Shown: positions 18,118 through 26,567, counted from the first letter of the stretch. The stretch: DNA of 64,000 nucleotides from Methanocella_A sp963769045 (GCA_963769045.1 CAVYKK010000026.1:124001-188000); one strand, 5' to 3'. Made by a program: numbers and translations. Notes: generated from the letters alone by a model not told the origin.

Positions 18118-18159
18118 TAGTGATTATGATACAAGGTTTAGTGATTATGATACAAGGTT
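18118..18159. repeat. Perfect tandem 21-bp direct repeat upstream of the ABC permease operon
   Basis: Two exact, adjacent copies of a 21-bp unit (TAGTGATTATGATACAAGGT plus T) lie about 60-100 bp before the permease start, just in front of a TATA-like TTAATATAC. Two turns of helix per unit would place two proteins on the same face, so a regulator site is plausible. The rest of the 17880-18219 gap is AT-rich with no gene visible. Confidence 0.65.
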
Positions 18160-18219
18160 AATATACACCATCAGTCCATTCCAATTGGTGTTCCGTGGTT
18201 CGCCCTGGGTCGATCGGTC

Positions 18220-19110
18220 GTGGCATGGTTGATAATGCCATATAATTTATCACATTTCGTTTACGGATGGGATAGTGTGCGAAGTACATGGGTTATTGCG
18301 GTGAATGAGCTCTCGAATCTGCTGAAGAGTAAGCTGATTTTGATCATGTGTGCCGTCTATGTGCTCTTGTTTATCCCCAGTGTGACGGGATTGCATGTGC
18401 CGGGAGACCCGGCCGATGCGCAGACGCTTGATTGGCTTCGTATTATGGGTATAACGGACTCCGATTATTATACTTGTATCCTCCTTCACGACATTGGGTC
18501 CACGTTATGGTATTTCGGGGCATTTTTCGGCATCGTTCTCGGTGTATACACCGTGTCCGTCGAACGATATGGCAAGACGTTGAGCGGCCTGCTGACTAAA
18601 CCTTTGCGCCGGAGTGCGGTCATCAATGGAAAACTGCTTGGATGCTCGTTATTTATACTGTCCGCGTTCATTCTAACTATCCTGGTATACACGGGCTGTA
18701 TCATGGCCTGGTGGGGCAACGCATTTTCACCGCTCGCCGTCGCATACTTCACCAGGCTGCCTATTATTGCTGCGGTTTCACTGATCTATGTGTTGTTTTT
18801 CTTCGCCATGTCCCTGTTAATTTCCTTGATCGTGACAGACCTTGCCGTCGCGTTGATTCTGAGCATGCTGGCCAAGTTGTTCCTGGTCGACGCAGGAAGG
18901 TCGTTAAGTGGATTTCAGTATCTTGTGCCAGACACTATCATGAGCAGTGTGTTTATACCACCTATCCGGGGGAACAACATACTGTTGCCGTCCGATAATC
19001 TCGTGGCGGCGTTGTCGGCGGCAATGCCCGATGTTGCTAAATTAGCCGCGTATGTGGCCGTTCTCGTAGTGGCAAGCTACATCGTCTTCATGAGGAGGGA
19101 TGTGGCCTGA
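18220..19110 (+). CDS. ABC-2 type transporter permease
   Basis: The 296-residue membrane protein has six hydrophobic segments. The N-terminus fits the ABC-2 permease pattern (a cytosolic helix, then NELSNLLKSKLILI, then a large extracellular loop) and the second segment is followed by ERYGKTLSGLLTKPLRR, the typical 'YErgTl..ll..P' coupling motif. The start is GTG 18220 or ATG 18235; neither has a strong Shine-Dalgarno. It is first in a three-gene run with a second permease and an RCC1-repeat protein; no ATPase is encoded nearby. Confidence 0.8.
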   Translation: MAWLIMPYNLSHFVYGWDSVRSTWVIAVNELSNLLKSKLILIMCAVYVLLFIPSVTGLHVPGDPADAQTLDWLRIMGITDSDYYTCILLHDIGSTLWYFGAFFGIVLGVYTVSVERYGKTLSGLLTKPLRRSAVINGKLLGCSLFILSAFILTILVYTGCIMAWWGNAFSPLAVAYFTRLPIIAAVSLIYVLFFFAMSLLISLIVTDLAVALILSMLAKLFLVDAGRSLSGFQYLVPDTIMSSVFIPPIRGNNILLPSDNLVAALSAAMPDVAKLAAYVAVLVVASYIVFMRRDVA

Positions 19111-19913
19111 CTTACCCCGGCCAGTTACACGTAACGTATCAAGTGGCAAGGAACGAGTTTGTCCGGGTGTTCTTGCACCCGCTTACGCCGTTGATCATTC
19201 TCCTGGTGTCGGTTTCAGCGATCCTGAATGTCTTCGTGGGCGTTACGACAGACTTGGACATAGCCCCCGGCGATTATAGCCTGTACTATAGTCTCAGCCA
19301 GATTTTCAACGTGACATCAAAATACATTGGGTTTATTGCCGTATTCACCGGCGTGATGTCCCTCGCCGAAGAAAGAAAAAACCATTCGATTAACATTATA
19401 TTATCTAAACCACTATTCCGGAAGGATTTGATAGCAGGTAAACTTCTAGGGCTTAATTGTTACCTGCTGACGGTGATCGCGTTTAGCATACTATTTACCG
19501 GACTGGCGCTCGTCCTTTTCTATTTCAGGCCGACCGATTCGCTGGATTATGTGGCTAAAATCGCCATATATGTGTTAATCGCATTCGTCTATGCATCCCT
19601 CAACATAGCGATCGCCTTGCTTATCAGCATAATATTCAAAGACCTGTTGATTTGCGTATCAATGGCGATGGCTTACATATTCATAGAAGATTATGTCGGA
19701 TGGTGGCGTATCTCTCCCTTCCTGGATAATTTCAGCCCGGTGATCGCGATGTCAAATCTACACTTCAACAAAGCGGCCAACCTGCAAAACACCACCACTA
19801 CCGCAAGCCAGTGGATCAGTGCCAATGCGACAAACCTGTGTTTCATGATCGCCGCGACCGTCCTGATCTCGTTGATCGCAATGGCTGTATTCACGAGGAG
19901 TGATAACACATGA
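19107..19913 (+). CDS. Second ABC-2 type transporter permease, possible CTG start
   Basis: Six hydrophobic segments and AEERKNHSINIILSKPLFRKD mark an ABC-2 permease paralogous in layout to the upstream gene. GTG 19143 is the first conventional start, but it has no Shine-Dalgarno and would cut the N-terminal amphipathic helix short compared with the first permease. A strong Shine-Dalgarno (GGAGGG, 19094-19099) lies exactly 7 nt before CTG 19107, in frame. I therefore give the longer form (268 residues, overlapping the previous gene by 4 bp) as a hypothesis. It overlaps the RCC1 gene by 4 bp (ATGA). Confidence 0.75.
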   Translation: MTYPGQLHVTYQVARNEFVRVFLHPLTPLIILLVSVSAILNVFVGVTTDLDIAPGDYSLYYSLSQIFNVTSKYIGFIAVFTGVMSLAEERKNHSINIILSKPLFRKDLIAGKLLGLNCYLLTVIAFSILFTGLALVLFYFRPTDSLDYVAKIAIYVLIAFVYASLNIAIALLISIIFKDLLICVSMAMAYIFIEDYVGWWRISPFLDNFSPVIAMSNLHFNKAANLQNTTTTASQWISANATNLCFMIAATVLISLIAMAVFTRSDNT

Positions 19914-21223
19914 ACACTGTGATTATTTTGAAAGTGATCGTAAAAATCCTTATAACGCTATCGTTGTTAAGCGTTTTACTGCCGTTCGCCGCCAGCGCGA
20001 CGACGGTTAAATCCGTGTACGCGGGCTACGAGTGCAGCTTTGCCCTGGATGCCGGCGGCGACGTCTGGGTGTGGGGGGAGTTCCATGGTAAAAACTACGT
20101 GGACCCTGTCAAGGTGCCCTTCATTGACCACGTGGCCATGGTAACCCCCGGTGCGATCGGGGACGCGGTCGTGCTAAAGGATGATGGCACCGTGTGGGCC
20201 TGGGGTTCGTTGCAGGCCAACGAGATCGGGAGCTTCCCCGGCGATAACAGCACGTCGCCGGTGCGGATTAACATCTCGAACGTGAAGTACATCGCCAAAG
20301 GGTTGAACACTATCTACATGGTGAAAACTGACGGTACTCTCTGGATGTGCGGGAGAGTACTGTGCCTGGGGCTGGATGACCTGCTGAGTGGAGAGCACTT
20401 CATCGAGCCCGTGCGGTTGCCCGTCGACAACGTGAGCAGAGTGGTGGCGACCATGAGCTCCGTCTACGCACAGCGGGAGGACGGTTCCTGGTGGGGCTGG
20501 GGAGAGAACAGGGATTATCAGTTAGACGATGGCACGAGCCTTAGCAGGGAATTGCCGGTAAAAATGTTGCTGGATAACGTGACGTCCATCAGCGCCGAAT
20601 CGAGTTGTTTCGGTGTCAACGACGAGTACGTGTCCAACTCCGTCGTGCTGGCGCTCGACGGCGCCGGACAGCTGTACGGTTGGGGGGACAATACCTACTG
20701 GGTATCTGGAGACAGCAAGCTTTCTAAGCTTGATGTAATCACGAGCCCTCATCCGGTGCCGGGGATGAGCGATGTAAAGGAGATCGGTTGCGGAATCGAT
20801 TATTACGCAGTGCTGAAGAAAGATGGCACGGTCTGGGCGTGGGGCAGCAATCCGAACTGCTGTGAGGGGCGAGTCACACTTGACAGTAATACGCCTGTGC
20901 GACTGGCCGGGTTCACGGACATCGTCTCAATAATCGTAGGTAAGCAGCACCTGCTGGCCGTGAAGAAAGACGGCACGGTCTGGGCATGGGGGATGAATAT
21001 GAAGGGCGAACTGGGCAACGGAGAAGTCGCGACTGTTGGAGGCAAGCCCTATGCTGTGCAGGTGACCGGCCTGTACGTTGATTTACCCGACGAGCCCCGC
21101 ACGGCCGTCGCTTCCGCTACCGCGGCACCGAGTCCCGGCTTCACATTCGACATCATCGCCGTGCTCGGCTGCCTGTTCGTCTCTGCTGGCCTGGTCTCTG
21201 GGGCCATAAAACGTAAAAAATGA
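19910..21223 (+). CDS. RCC1-repeat surface protein with PGF-CTERM-like anchor
   Basis: The 437-residue protein has a signal peptide (about 1-30) and six or seven RCC1-type beta-propeller blades, recognised by repeated 'DGTVWAWG' and related motifs. A Thr/Ala linker is followed by PSPGFTFDIIAVLGC...IKRKK, which fits the archaeal PGF-CTERM sorting signal cleaved by archaeosortase. It should therefore be displayed on the cell surface. Its ATG overlaps the stop of the second ABC-2 permease (ATGA), so the three genes form one operon. Function unknown; a ligand-binding role linked to export is an inference. Confidence 0.85.
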   Translation: MNTVIILKVIVKILITLSLLSVLLPFAASATTVKSVYAGYECSFALDAGGDVWVWGEFHGKNYVDPVKVPFIDHVAMVTPGAIGDAVVLKDDGTVWAWGSLQANEIGSFPGDNSTSPVRINISNVKYIAKGLNTIYMVKTDGTLWMCGRVLCLGLDDLLSGEHFIEPVRLPVDNVSRVVATMSSVYAQREDGSWWGWGENRDYQLDDGTSLSRELPVKMLLDNVTSISAESSCFGVNDEYVSNSVVLALDGAGQLYGWGDNTYWVSGDSKLSKLDVITSPHPVPGMSDVKEIGCGIDYYAVLKKDGTVWAWGSNPNCCEGRVTLDSNTPVRLAGFTDIVSIIVGKQHLLAVKKDGTVWAWGMNMKGELGNGEVATVGGKPYAVQVTGLYVDLPDEPRTAVASATAAPSPGFTFDIIAVLGCLFVSAGLVSGAIKRKK

Positions 21224-21296
21224 GAAGGTGGGCTTGAAAGGATTTGAGCTCCTGATCGACGGGTCTCTCCGATCGATTGTCCGGAATTGCACAGGA

Positions 21297-21316
21297 GAGC
21301 ACTGATTTCAGTGCTC
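21297..21316. terminator. Perfect hairpin after the RCC1 operon
   Basis: GAGCACTGA (21297-21305) and TCAGTGCTC (21308-21316) form a 9-bp perfect stem about 75 bp beyond the RCC1 stop codon. No long T-run follows, so it may be an RNA-stabilising or processing hairpin rather than a terminator. The remainder of the 21224-21653 gap shows no gene. Confidence 0.4.
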
Positions 21317-21653
21317 CAACGGCCCCTCGCAAGCTGCCCCGTCGTGCGGCTTCGGGTGACCCGTTGTTCATCATATTTCTTGTCGGTCTCTTCGACCTTG
21401 CCACCGCTGGAGTCCGTCGCCATTCCTGGCTTGGCCACAACCACCCACGCAACCGTTATAGGTTCGTAGTTATGTTGCCCAACATTGAAAAGTAATATTT
21501 CAATAAATCGACAATGGTCAGTAATGCATTAAAATACGATGGATAAAAATATGTCGCTTTGAAACGAGAAGCCACAGACAGGACAATCAGGTGTTAATCA
21601 GCATTTCCTTTCTTCATGGGAGTATTCTCGTCTATAAAGGAGAGATGCTACTC

Positions 21654-21884
21654 TCACCGGCTTTCGAACCTCGCGCCGAGCAATAGTCCGGCCACACCGC
21701 ATAGCAACGCGTCGATGACGTAGGCGTTCGTCCAGTCCGGGCGGGTGGATTCGGAAGCCACCGGAGACGAAGAGTACTGCACCATGTCAGATAGCTGCAC
21801 CTGTGCCCACTGCAGACCAAAGACGGTGAGAAGTCCTATACCGATCCCAAAAAGAGCCCCCACTATTGCACCAGCCCTGTTCAT
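21654..21884 (-). CDS. Small membrane protein, two predicted spans
   Basis: The 76-residue protein has hydrophobic segments at about 4-25 (GAIVGALFGIGIGLLTVFGL) and 55-71, separated by a polar Ser-rich loop. GGTGG lies 7 nt before the ATG, which supports translation. The Gly-xxx-Gly patterns suggest tight helix packing. I do not recognise a family. It stands alone between two gaps. Confidence 0.6.
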   Translation of the reverse strand: MNRAGAIVGALFGIGIGLLTVFGLQWAQVQLSDMVQYSSSPVASESTRPDWTNAYVIDALLCGVAGLLLGARFESR

Positions 21885-22034
21885 CCGGTTACCACCATGT
21901 AAATAACATTGTCCGGCAGTACGGTTTTTCCGGCAACTATGCCACCAATGCCCATCCCCTATTGAGCACTGCCTTTACAGCCACATAAAAAAATAATAAC
22001 CAGTTATAAATAAGCATAGTGGTCCTGTTGAGCT

Positions 22035-22092
22035 TGTATAAAACGGGCCCCACAGGACACAGGTTTAGCAGACCTGCCCCATACCAGGCTTT
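22035..22092 (-). pseudogene. tRNA-Ser(GCT)-like remnant
   Basis: Reading leftwards, 22092-22058 matches residues of the intact tRNA-Ser gene at 23299-23381 from the D arm through the anticodon arm, with two mismatches over about 34 bases. The anticodon GCT is retained and a possible variable arm follows. The T arm and acceptor 3' half are absent. It lies directly behind the stop codon of the GNAT gene. It could be a pseudogene from duplication or the trace of an integration at the tRNA gene. Confidence 0.65.
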
Positions 22093-22104
22093 GCTGTACC
22101 TGCC

Positions 22105-22620
22105 TTACATCCCGATCTCGAACTCTGCGGGAAGCTTTATGATCCCCTTGACGCCGTCGAGAGCCCCGGGGACCAGCTCATGGACCATGAACGCTTCGTC
22201 GGGGACCGGAAACGGCGCATCGAGGCCTTTAGCGCGGGCAGACGAGAAGCCGAACCGGGGATAATATTCGGGATGGCCGACGACCACAACGGCCTTGAAC
22301 CCGAGCCTCTTACAGGCTTTCAGCCCCTCGGTCACGAGCCCCGATCCGATCCCCTGCCCCTGGAAAGCCGGCATTACCGCCAGCGGCGCGAGCGAGAGGG
22401 CCTCGAAAAGCCCGTCCTGCGTTTCGATCGCCAGCCGGGTGAAGAGAATATGTCCGACTACCCGGCCGTCTTTCACTGCCACGAGAGACAGCCCCGGCAC
22501 ATTGTGTTCCGACACCCGGAGCATGTTCACGAGACGGCCTTCGGCGGCCCTCCCGAAGGCCTGCCAGTTCACCTCGCAGATGTCTGCATAATCGTCTTCT
22601 GTTTCAGCCCGAAAAATCAA
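22105..22620 (-). CDS. GNAT-family N-acetyltransferase (YhbS-like)
   Basis: The 171-residue product fits the predicted N-acetyltransferase YhbS group: LAPLAVMPAFQGQGIGSGLV is the acetyl-CoA loop, VVVVGHPEYYPRFGF the following strand with a conserved Tyr, and the C-terminus ends with the group's typical PGALDGVKGIIKLPAEF. The substrate is unknown. The start appears to be TTG 22620; a decayed relative at 16.6-16.8 kb begins with ATG at the same point. A tRNA-Ser-like remnant follows its stop. Confidence 0.85.
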   Translation of the reverse strand: MIFRAETEDDYADICEVNWQAFGRAAEGRLVNMLRVSEHNVPGLSLVAVKDGRVVGHILFTRLAIETQDGLFEALSLAPLAVMPAFQGQGIGSGLVTEGLKACKRLGFKAVVVVGHPEYYPRFGFSSARAKGLDAPFPVPDEAFMVHELVPGALDGVKGIIKLPAEFEIGM

Positions 22621-23036
22621 CGTGAAAAATGCATCCTGATTATTATAAGTAATAATCGGCTGCCGCTATAAATAGCTGGCAGTGGAAGATGCCGATAATA
22701 ATACATATCGCCGTGCGTAGGCGAGGTATAATTATGGTTTAATCAGCTATCAATGGGGGTCAGCATACTCTCCGCTTTCTTTGAAATGGTAGAAGATGTA
22801 TTCCCTGATACAGCTAAGCGGTATAGCGGTCGGCGAGAGTTTTTCCGGCATCTTTCTCGAGCCGAGTTTACAAAAAATGTATCCGCAATGGTCATCTCTG
22901 CCAGTCATTTGTATACTATTGGTAGATATATGGCGCTGGCAGGAGGCAATGAACATGGAAATTGTAGTGCCTGCCACTATTGAACAATATCATATGCCCG
23001 CAATGCCCGGCATGAAAGCAAGAAGCCGCTATCGGC
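22621..23036. other. Gap of about 415 bp without a convincing gene
   Basis: Short open frames exist on both strands here, but none has a Shine-Dalgarno, a recognisable domain or the codon pattern of neighbouring genes. The interval lies between the GNAT gene and a small membrane protein gene, inside the stretch bounded by the tRNA-Ser gene and its remnant. Confidence 0.4.
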
Positions 23037-23144
23037 CTAAAGATATGACGGAAACGCGCTAAGCACTATGTCAACGATAAAGTAGGCAAATATAATGACC
23101 AAAATTACACCGGTCGCTTGTAAAGCGAGTTTTACTAAATTCAT
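23037..23144 (-). CDS. 35-residue single-span membrane protein
   Basis: From ATG 23142-23144 the peptide reads MNLVKLALQATGVILVIIFA then YFIVDIVLSAFPSYL: a short cationic N-terminus and one long hydrophobic helix. There is no strong Shine-Dalgarno. On the coding strand, TATATTTAA lies about 22-30 nt upstream of the ATG, which is the spacing expected for a leaderless archaeal mRNA. This and the clear membrane helix are the evidence. Function unknown. Confidence 0.55.
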   Translation of the reverse strand: MNLVKLALQATGVILVIIFAYFIVDIVLSAFPSYL

Positions 23145-23298
23145 GGGTGATCTCAGTCTTAAATATAACCCATACTACTCATAAATAGTCCTCGCTCTTT
23201 AAGAGTGTACACATGTCGTGACTCCAGATCATACATTTACATTCATTTTTGATATGTATACCACAGATCACCGATGGTATAAAAAATCAAAGAAAAGC

Positions 23299-23381
23299 GC
23301 CGTGGGGGAGATTTGAACTCCCGAGCCCTTTCGGGCACAGGTTTAGCAAACCTGCTCCATACCAGGCTTGGATACCACGAC
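23299..23381 (-). tRNA. tRNA-Ser (anticodon GCT)
   Basis: A full cloverleaf can be drawn: acceptor stem GTCGTGG/CCACGGC (7 bp with one G-T pair), a D arm, an anticodon loop TTGCTAA giving GCT, a long variable arm GCCCGAAAGGGC typical of serine tRNAs, and a T arm with GTTCAAATC. It reads codons AGC and AGT. CCA is not encoded. On the coding strand a TATA box (ACTATAAAAG) lies about 30 nt upstream. A partial copy lies 1.3 kb downstream. Confidence 0.95.
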
Positions 23382-23436
23382 AAGCAAAATGCAGTGGCTG
23401 TTATCTACTTTTATAGTATTTAAGATTTTCCGGGTA

Positions 23437-23657
23437 CAAAGACGCCAAGGAGGCCAAGGCACCATAAAATAATCGTTGTTTGGGCTTTCCGGTATGGGGG
23501 CCGCCAGGACGCCAGGACGCCAGGACGCCAAGATAGAAATAAGGTAACTGCAAGCCCGTTTCGAAATAACCTTGGCGTCTTGGCGGCTTGGCGTCCTGGC
23601 GGCCCCCATACCGGAAAGCCCAAACAACACCTTGGCGCTCTTGGCCTCCCTGGCATC
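23437..23657. repeat. Long hairpin element with tandem-unit arms (copy 2)
   Basis: The inner part is an almost perfect palindrome: 23476-23541 pairs with about 23570-23627 (outermost bases TTGTTTGGGCTTTCCGGTAT). The left arm contains three tandem 8-bp units GCCAGGAC plus GCCAAG. Outer, weaker arms built of GCCAAGGAG-like units extend to 23437 and 23657. The spacer of about 30 bp is unrelated to the arms. It touches the stop codon of the YkgJ-family gene. Confidence 0.8.
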
Positions 23658-24665
23658 TTAAAGCTGATCGACGTTCAGCGTCAGCCCCACGGCCTGCTCT
23701 GCGGACCCGTCCTCTGGAATAAAGAACACGTACAGCGGCGTGGTCCCGTCCCACGTCATTTCCTTGATCGAGGCTGCCTCAAGCTCGAGCTGGAAGCCGA
23801 CCGCGAGGCCCTGTTCGGGGGAAGCGTAGGCGGCACTGACCAGCATCTTGCCTGGCGCCGAGGCCATGGAGAACGCCTTGCAGTAGAGGCTCGGGTTGGT
23901 AATGAGATACTTGACGGCGTCGACGGAGGCCTGATCTGTGGACGCCAGAACGTAGTTCCCGGGCTTGGTGGCGTGCTCAAGAGTTACGCGGGAAGGCTCC
24001 CGGATGAGGGTGATCGTCGTGCCCCAGGCGATGGCCTGCAGCGTCATAGCCATCCGGCCGATGGCGCGAAACATGGGCGACTTACCGCCGCTAAGGATGA
24101 ATGTCTCTGCTTCTTTCCGTGTCGCCTCGTCCTGCGTGAACTCTACAGCCACGCGGGCGGGAATGGAAAGGTCGGCGGGGCCGTCTATGATCATGTTGTA
24201 GTAGATTTCGTCAGCCGCAAATGCGATCGCCTGGTCGACGAGCAGTCCTGTGTCGCCGATGAGCAGGTCATGGTCGTCTATCTTGAAGACGCTGCACGTC
24301 TGCTCCAGCATCGGGTACCGGTGCCGTATGAAGTCCTTCATGTGGCTGGCTTCGATCTCCGGGGTGCGCATGGGGTAAGCCCTGCACGCGTAAGGTCTCG
24401 CCGGGTGGACGCTGCATAAACGTCCGTCAAGGAACGGGCACCGCCCGTCAGCCGTACGGATATACATGTGCTTCTGGGCGTTGAGGCTGGTCTCGGCGAC
24501 GGTGCAACAGCGCTCGAACAGCTCCAGGGGAGGGACCTTGAGGTAATCGGCCAGGACATACAGCTCGTAGGACGTAAGCTGGATGACATCCTGGTTGGCA
24601 CAGCACTGCCCGCACATGGCGCACTCGAACGTGTTCGTCGGATTCACCGCGTTTCTCTCCGTCAT
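23658..24665 (-). CDS. YkgJ-family cysteine-cluster protein
   Basis: The 335-residue product begins with CAMCGQCC (C15, C18, C21, C22) and continues with CPFL...CSVHPARPYACRAYP, the signature of the YkgJ/UPF0153 putative zinc- or iron-chelating domain (about 12-115). The remaining ~220 residues form an unassigned alpha/beta domain with no motif I recognise. YkgJ proteins are thought to bind metal through the Cys cluster; their role is not settled. It is a single gene preceded by a long AT-rich upstream region. Confidence 0.8.
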   Translation of the reverse strand: MTERNAVNPTNTFECAMCGQCCANQDVIQLTSYELYVLADYLKVPPLELFERCCTVAETSLNAQKHMYIRTADGRCPFLDGRLCSVHPARPYACRAYPMRTPEIEASHMKDFIRHRYPMLEQTCSVFKIDDHDLLIGDTGLLVDQAIAFAADEIYYNMIIDGPADLSIPARVAVEFTQDEATRKEAETFILSGGKSPMFRAIGRMAMTLQAIAWGTTITLIREPSRVTLEHATKPGNYVLASTDQASVDAVKYLITNPSLYCKAFSMASAPGKMLVSAAYASPEQGLAVGFQLELEAASIKEMTWDGTTPLYVFFIPEDGSAEQAVGLTLNVDQL

Positions 24666-24849
24666 TCGATAGCATATTCTCGCTGAAATAGTTTTGCGGT
24701 CAGGGCCGGACAGGGTTCCGGGCAGAATATAGCCGCCTCTTGCGAGAACAAATTTATTATAAACTATTCAATCGGTTGCAAATATATTGACGGTTTACCG
24801 GACGTTTGATGGGTAATCCTTATAAACTCGTAATTACAAAATCATAAGT

Positions 24850-25074
24850 ATGGCAGAATTTCAGGAACAAATCGGGGGTCAAAACGAGAGGATGCGGGAA
24901 GAGCTGAACGTCGTCCTGGAGCGGCTGAACCACAGCAGCGAGCAGCTATCGGACGTGAAAAGGCAGGTCGCGATCACCGGCAAGGTCATTGACCTGTACT
25001 GGAAGCTCGAGTCGAAAAGTATCACCATGGAAGACTACCAGAAACAGCTGATGTGCGTGCTGCAGGACTGGTAA
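24850..25074 (+). CDS. Small coiled-coil protein
   Basis: The 74-residue protein is rich in Glu, Gln and Leu in heptad spacing over residues 8-45, then has a short helix ending MEDYQKQLMCVLQDW. The TATA box TTATAAA (24820-24826) lies about 24 nt before the ATG, so the transcript should be leaderless. No family recognised. It is convergent with the next small gene, stop to stop within 30 bp. Confidence 0.6.
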   Translation: MAEFQEQIGGQNERMREELNVVLERLNHSSEQLSDVKRQVAITGKVIDLYWKLESKSITMEDYQKQLMCVLQDW

Positions 25075-25102
25075 CGGCAGACATAGCAGTCCGGTCCACA
25101 GG

Positions 25103-25354
25103 TCACGGACCGATGATCTCCCACGCCTTATCGACAAGCGCGCATTTTTCGTCGACGGTGAAGGGAAAATCGTCCAGCGTGCATGTGACGCTGACTGCAT
25201 CCGCATGCAGTTCCTCTGTGGTCAGTGTCACCACGCCGTCGACTGCCGATGCCGTCCGTGTATCGATTATGTAGCGTATCCGCCCCACGAGCCGGGTCAG
25301 CGCGAGCTTCGTCGTGTCTTCGCCGTACTTTCGCACCACCGATGGAAAATCCAT
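25103..25354 (-). CDS. Small conserved-looking protein of unknown function
   Basis: The 83-residue soluble protein has predicted alternating helices and strands (RLVGRIRYIID, then DGVVTLTTEEL and VSVTCTLDDFPF). The codon pattern resembles neighbouring real genes. No Shine-Dalgarno is evident. I do not recognise the family. It is convergent with the coiled-coil gene. Confidence 0.5.
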   Translation of the reverse strand: MDFPSVVRKYGEDTTKLALTRLVGRIRYIIDTRTASAVDGVVTLTTEELHADAVSVTCTLDDFPFTVDEKCALVDKAWEIIGP

Positions 25355-25410
25355 ACGATCGTGTCAACGGTCTGTGCCATTAAAATCGTATGTCGGAAAA
25401 AATACGTGTT

Positions 25411-25594
25411 GAGAGTGCACGGAGGTACCAAGAGGACACAGAGCTCAGCACAGAGGCCACAGAGGCCACAGAGGACGTTTTTAGAAAATGGCTAATAGGA
25501 AGCCCGGTTATTAGAATAAACCTCTGTGTCGTCCTCTGTGACCTTTGTGACCTCTGTGCTGAGCTCTGTGACCTCTAGAAACCTCTGAGACCTC
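25411..25594. repeat. Long hairpin element with 9-bp tandem-unit arms (copy 3)
   Basis: The left arm holds units CACAGAGGC and the motif GAGCTCAGCACAGAGG; the right arm is the reverse complement (CCTCTGTGCTGAGCTC) after a spacer of about 50 bp. Arms and spacer are related to the element at 2153-2408, down to the shared GTCGTCCTCTGTG at the start of the right arm. It ends directly at the stop codon of the SprT-like gene. Confidence 0.8.
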
Positions 25595-26275
25595 TCATTT
25601 TATAAGTTCCATCAGGCAGCTCTCGTCGAACAGGTCCGGGCTGCAGACAGCGCAGGACCGTTTCTGTGACCAGCGTTTGTAACGCATGACTTCCCGGCCG
25701 CAGTTCCTGCACCTGTATATCGTAATTTTCGGGCTCACGTGGGCCCGGAACTCGTTAAGCGGATAGGTCGTCTGCTCGGGGGTGACCTTGATCAGCATCG
25801 TCATGTCCGAACGTTTCCCGCAGTCGCAGTACTCCACGCTGTTGAACGGACGGTACGTGCTGAACACCTGCCCGCATTTGCGGCAGCGGTAGTACCATTT
25901 CTCCCGCTCCACGAACAGCTCGTTCGTGCGGGCGGTGGGGGATACCTCCATGAGCCGGCAGGCATTGCGGAAGTTCGGGCCGAGGTGTCCGCGTTCACCG
26001 TAGAAGTGATAAGCGTAAATGTGGGCGATCTCGTGTTTAAAGACCTCGTCCATCACGTCCCACCCGTACTTCCTCAGATAACGGTAGGAAAGGACGACGC
26101 CGAGGGGATTACTGTGCGCGTATCCGATGCGGCTGCAAAGACGGTCGCTGATCCTGAGCATGATTTCCGGGATCCGCTTGTCAAAATAAGTCTCGTTGAC
26201 ATAGCAGAAACGTTCCCTGGTATCGTTCAGGTAATTGTTGATGATTTCCATTCTCAAAGCGCGGTCATTCTCCAT
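25595..26275 (-). CDS. SprT-like zinc metalloprotease-fold protein with two zinc ribbons
   Basis: The 226-residue product has the SprT-type active-site helix KHEIAHIYAYH (HExxH at 81-85) and a downstream GHLGPNFRNAC segment with a third possible ligand (His96). Two zinc ribbons follow: C131/C134/C150/C152 and C189/C192/C208/C211. SprT/Spartan proteins cut DNA-crosslinked proteins in other organisms; that role here is inference. The Shine-Dalgarno AAGGTGAG lies just before ATG 26275. The hairpin element starts right at its stop codon. Confidence 0.85.
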   Translation of the reverse strand: MENDRALRMEIINNYLNDTRERFCYVNETYFDKRIPEIMLRISDRLCSRIGYAHSNPLGVVLSYRYLRKYGWDVMDEVFKHEIAHIYAYHFYGERGHLGPNFRNACRLMEVSPTARTNELFVEREKWYYRCRKCGQVFSTYRPFNSVEYCDCGKRSDMTMLIKVTPEQTTYPLNEFRAHVSPKITIYRCRNCGREVMRYKRWSQKRSCAVCSPDLFDESCLMELIK

Positions 26276-26567
26276 CCACTCACCTTTCTACACTGGAAAA
26301 GCGTATCATCTGACATGACGCGGGCCGTGGGACTCAAGCGCACTGAACGGCAATCATGCCACAGTTCGCTCTGTCCGGGAACCATCCCGCCTGAAAACTA
26401 CATATTGCAATATCTGATATTAACTTTGTCGTCAAACAGGGCCTAAAATACTAAACCGTGAAAAAATATAGTTCCAAATGAAAAATAATGTCAAATACAA
26501 CGTTAATTTTAAATAATATGAATTTCAGTGCATTACAGCGCTTTGATTTGGCGTAATCGCTTACTTT

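Noticed and set aside
22753..23062. Overlapping 75-88-codon frames upstream of the 35-residue membrane protein
   Set aside because: Frames overlap on both strands without Shine-Dalgarno, domain or codon bias; none preferred.
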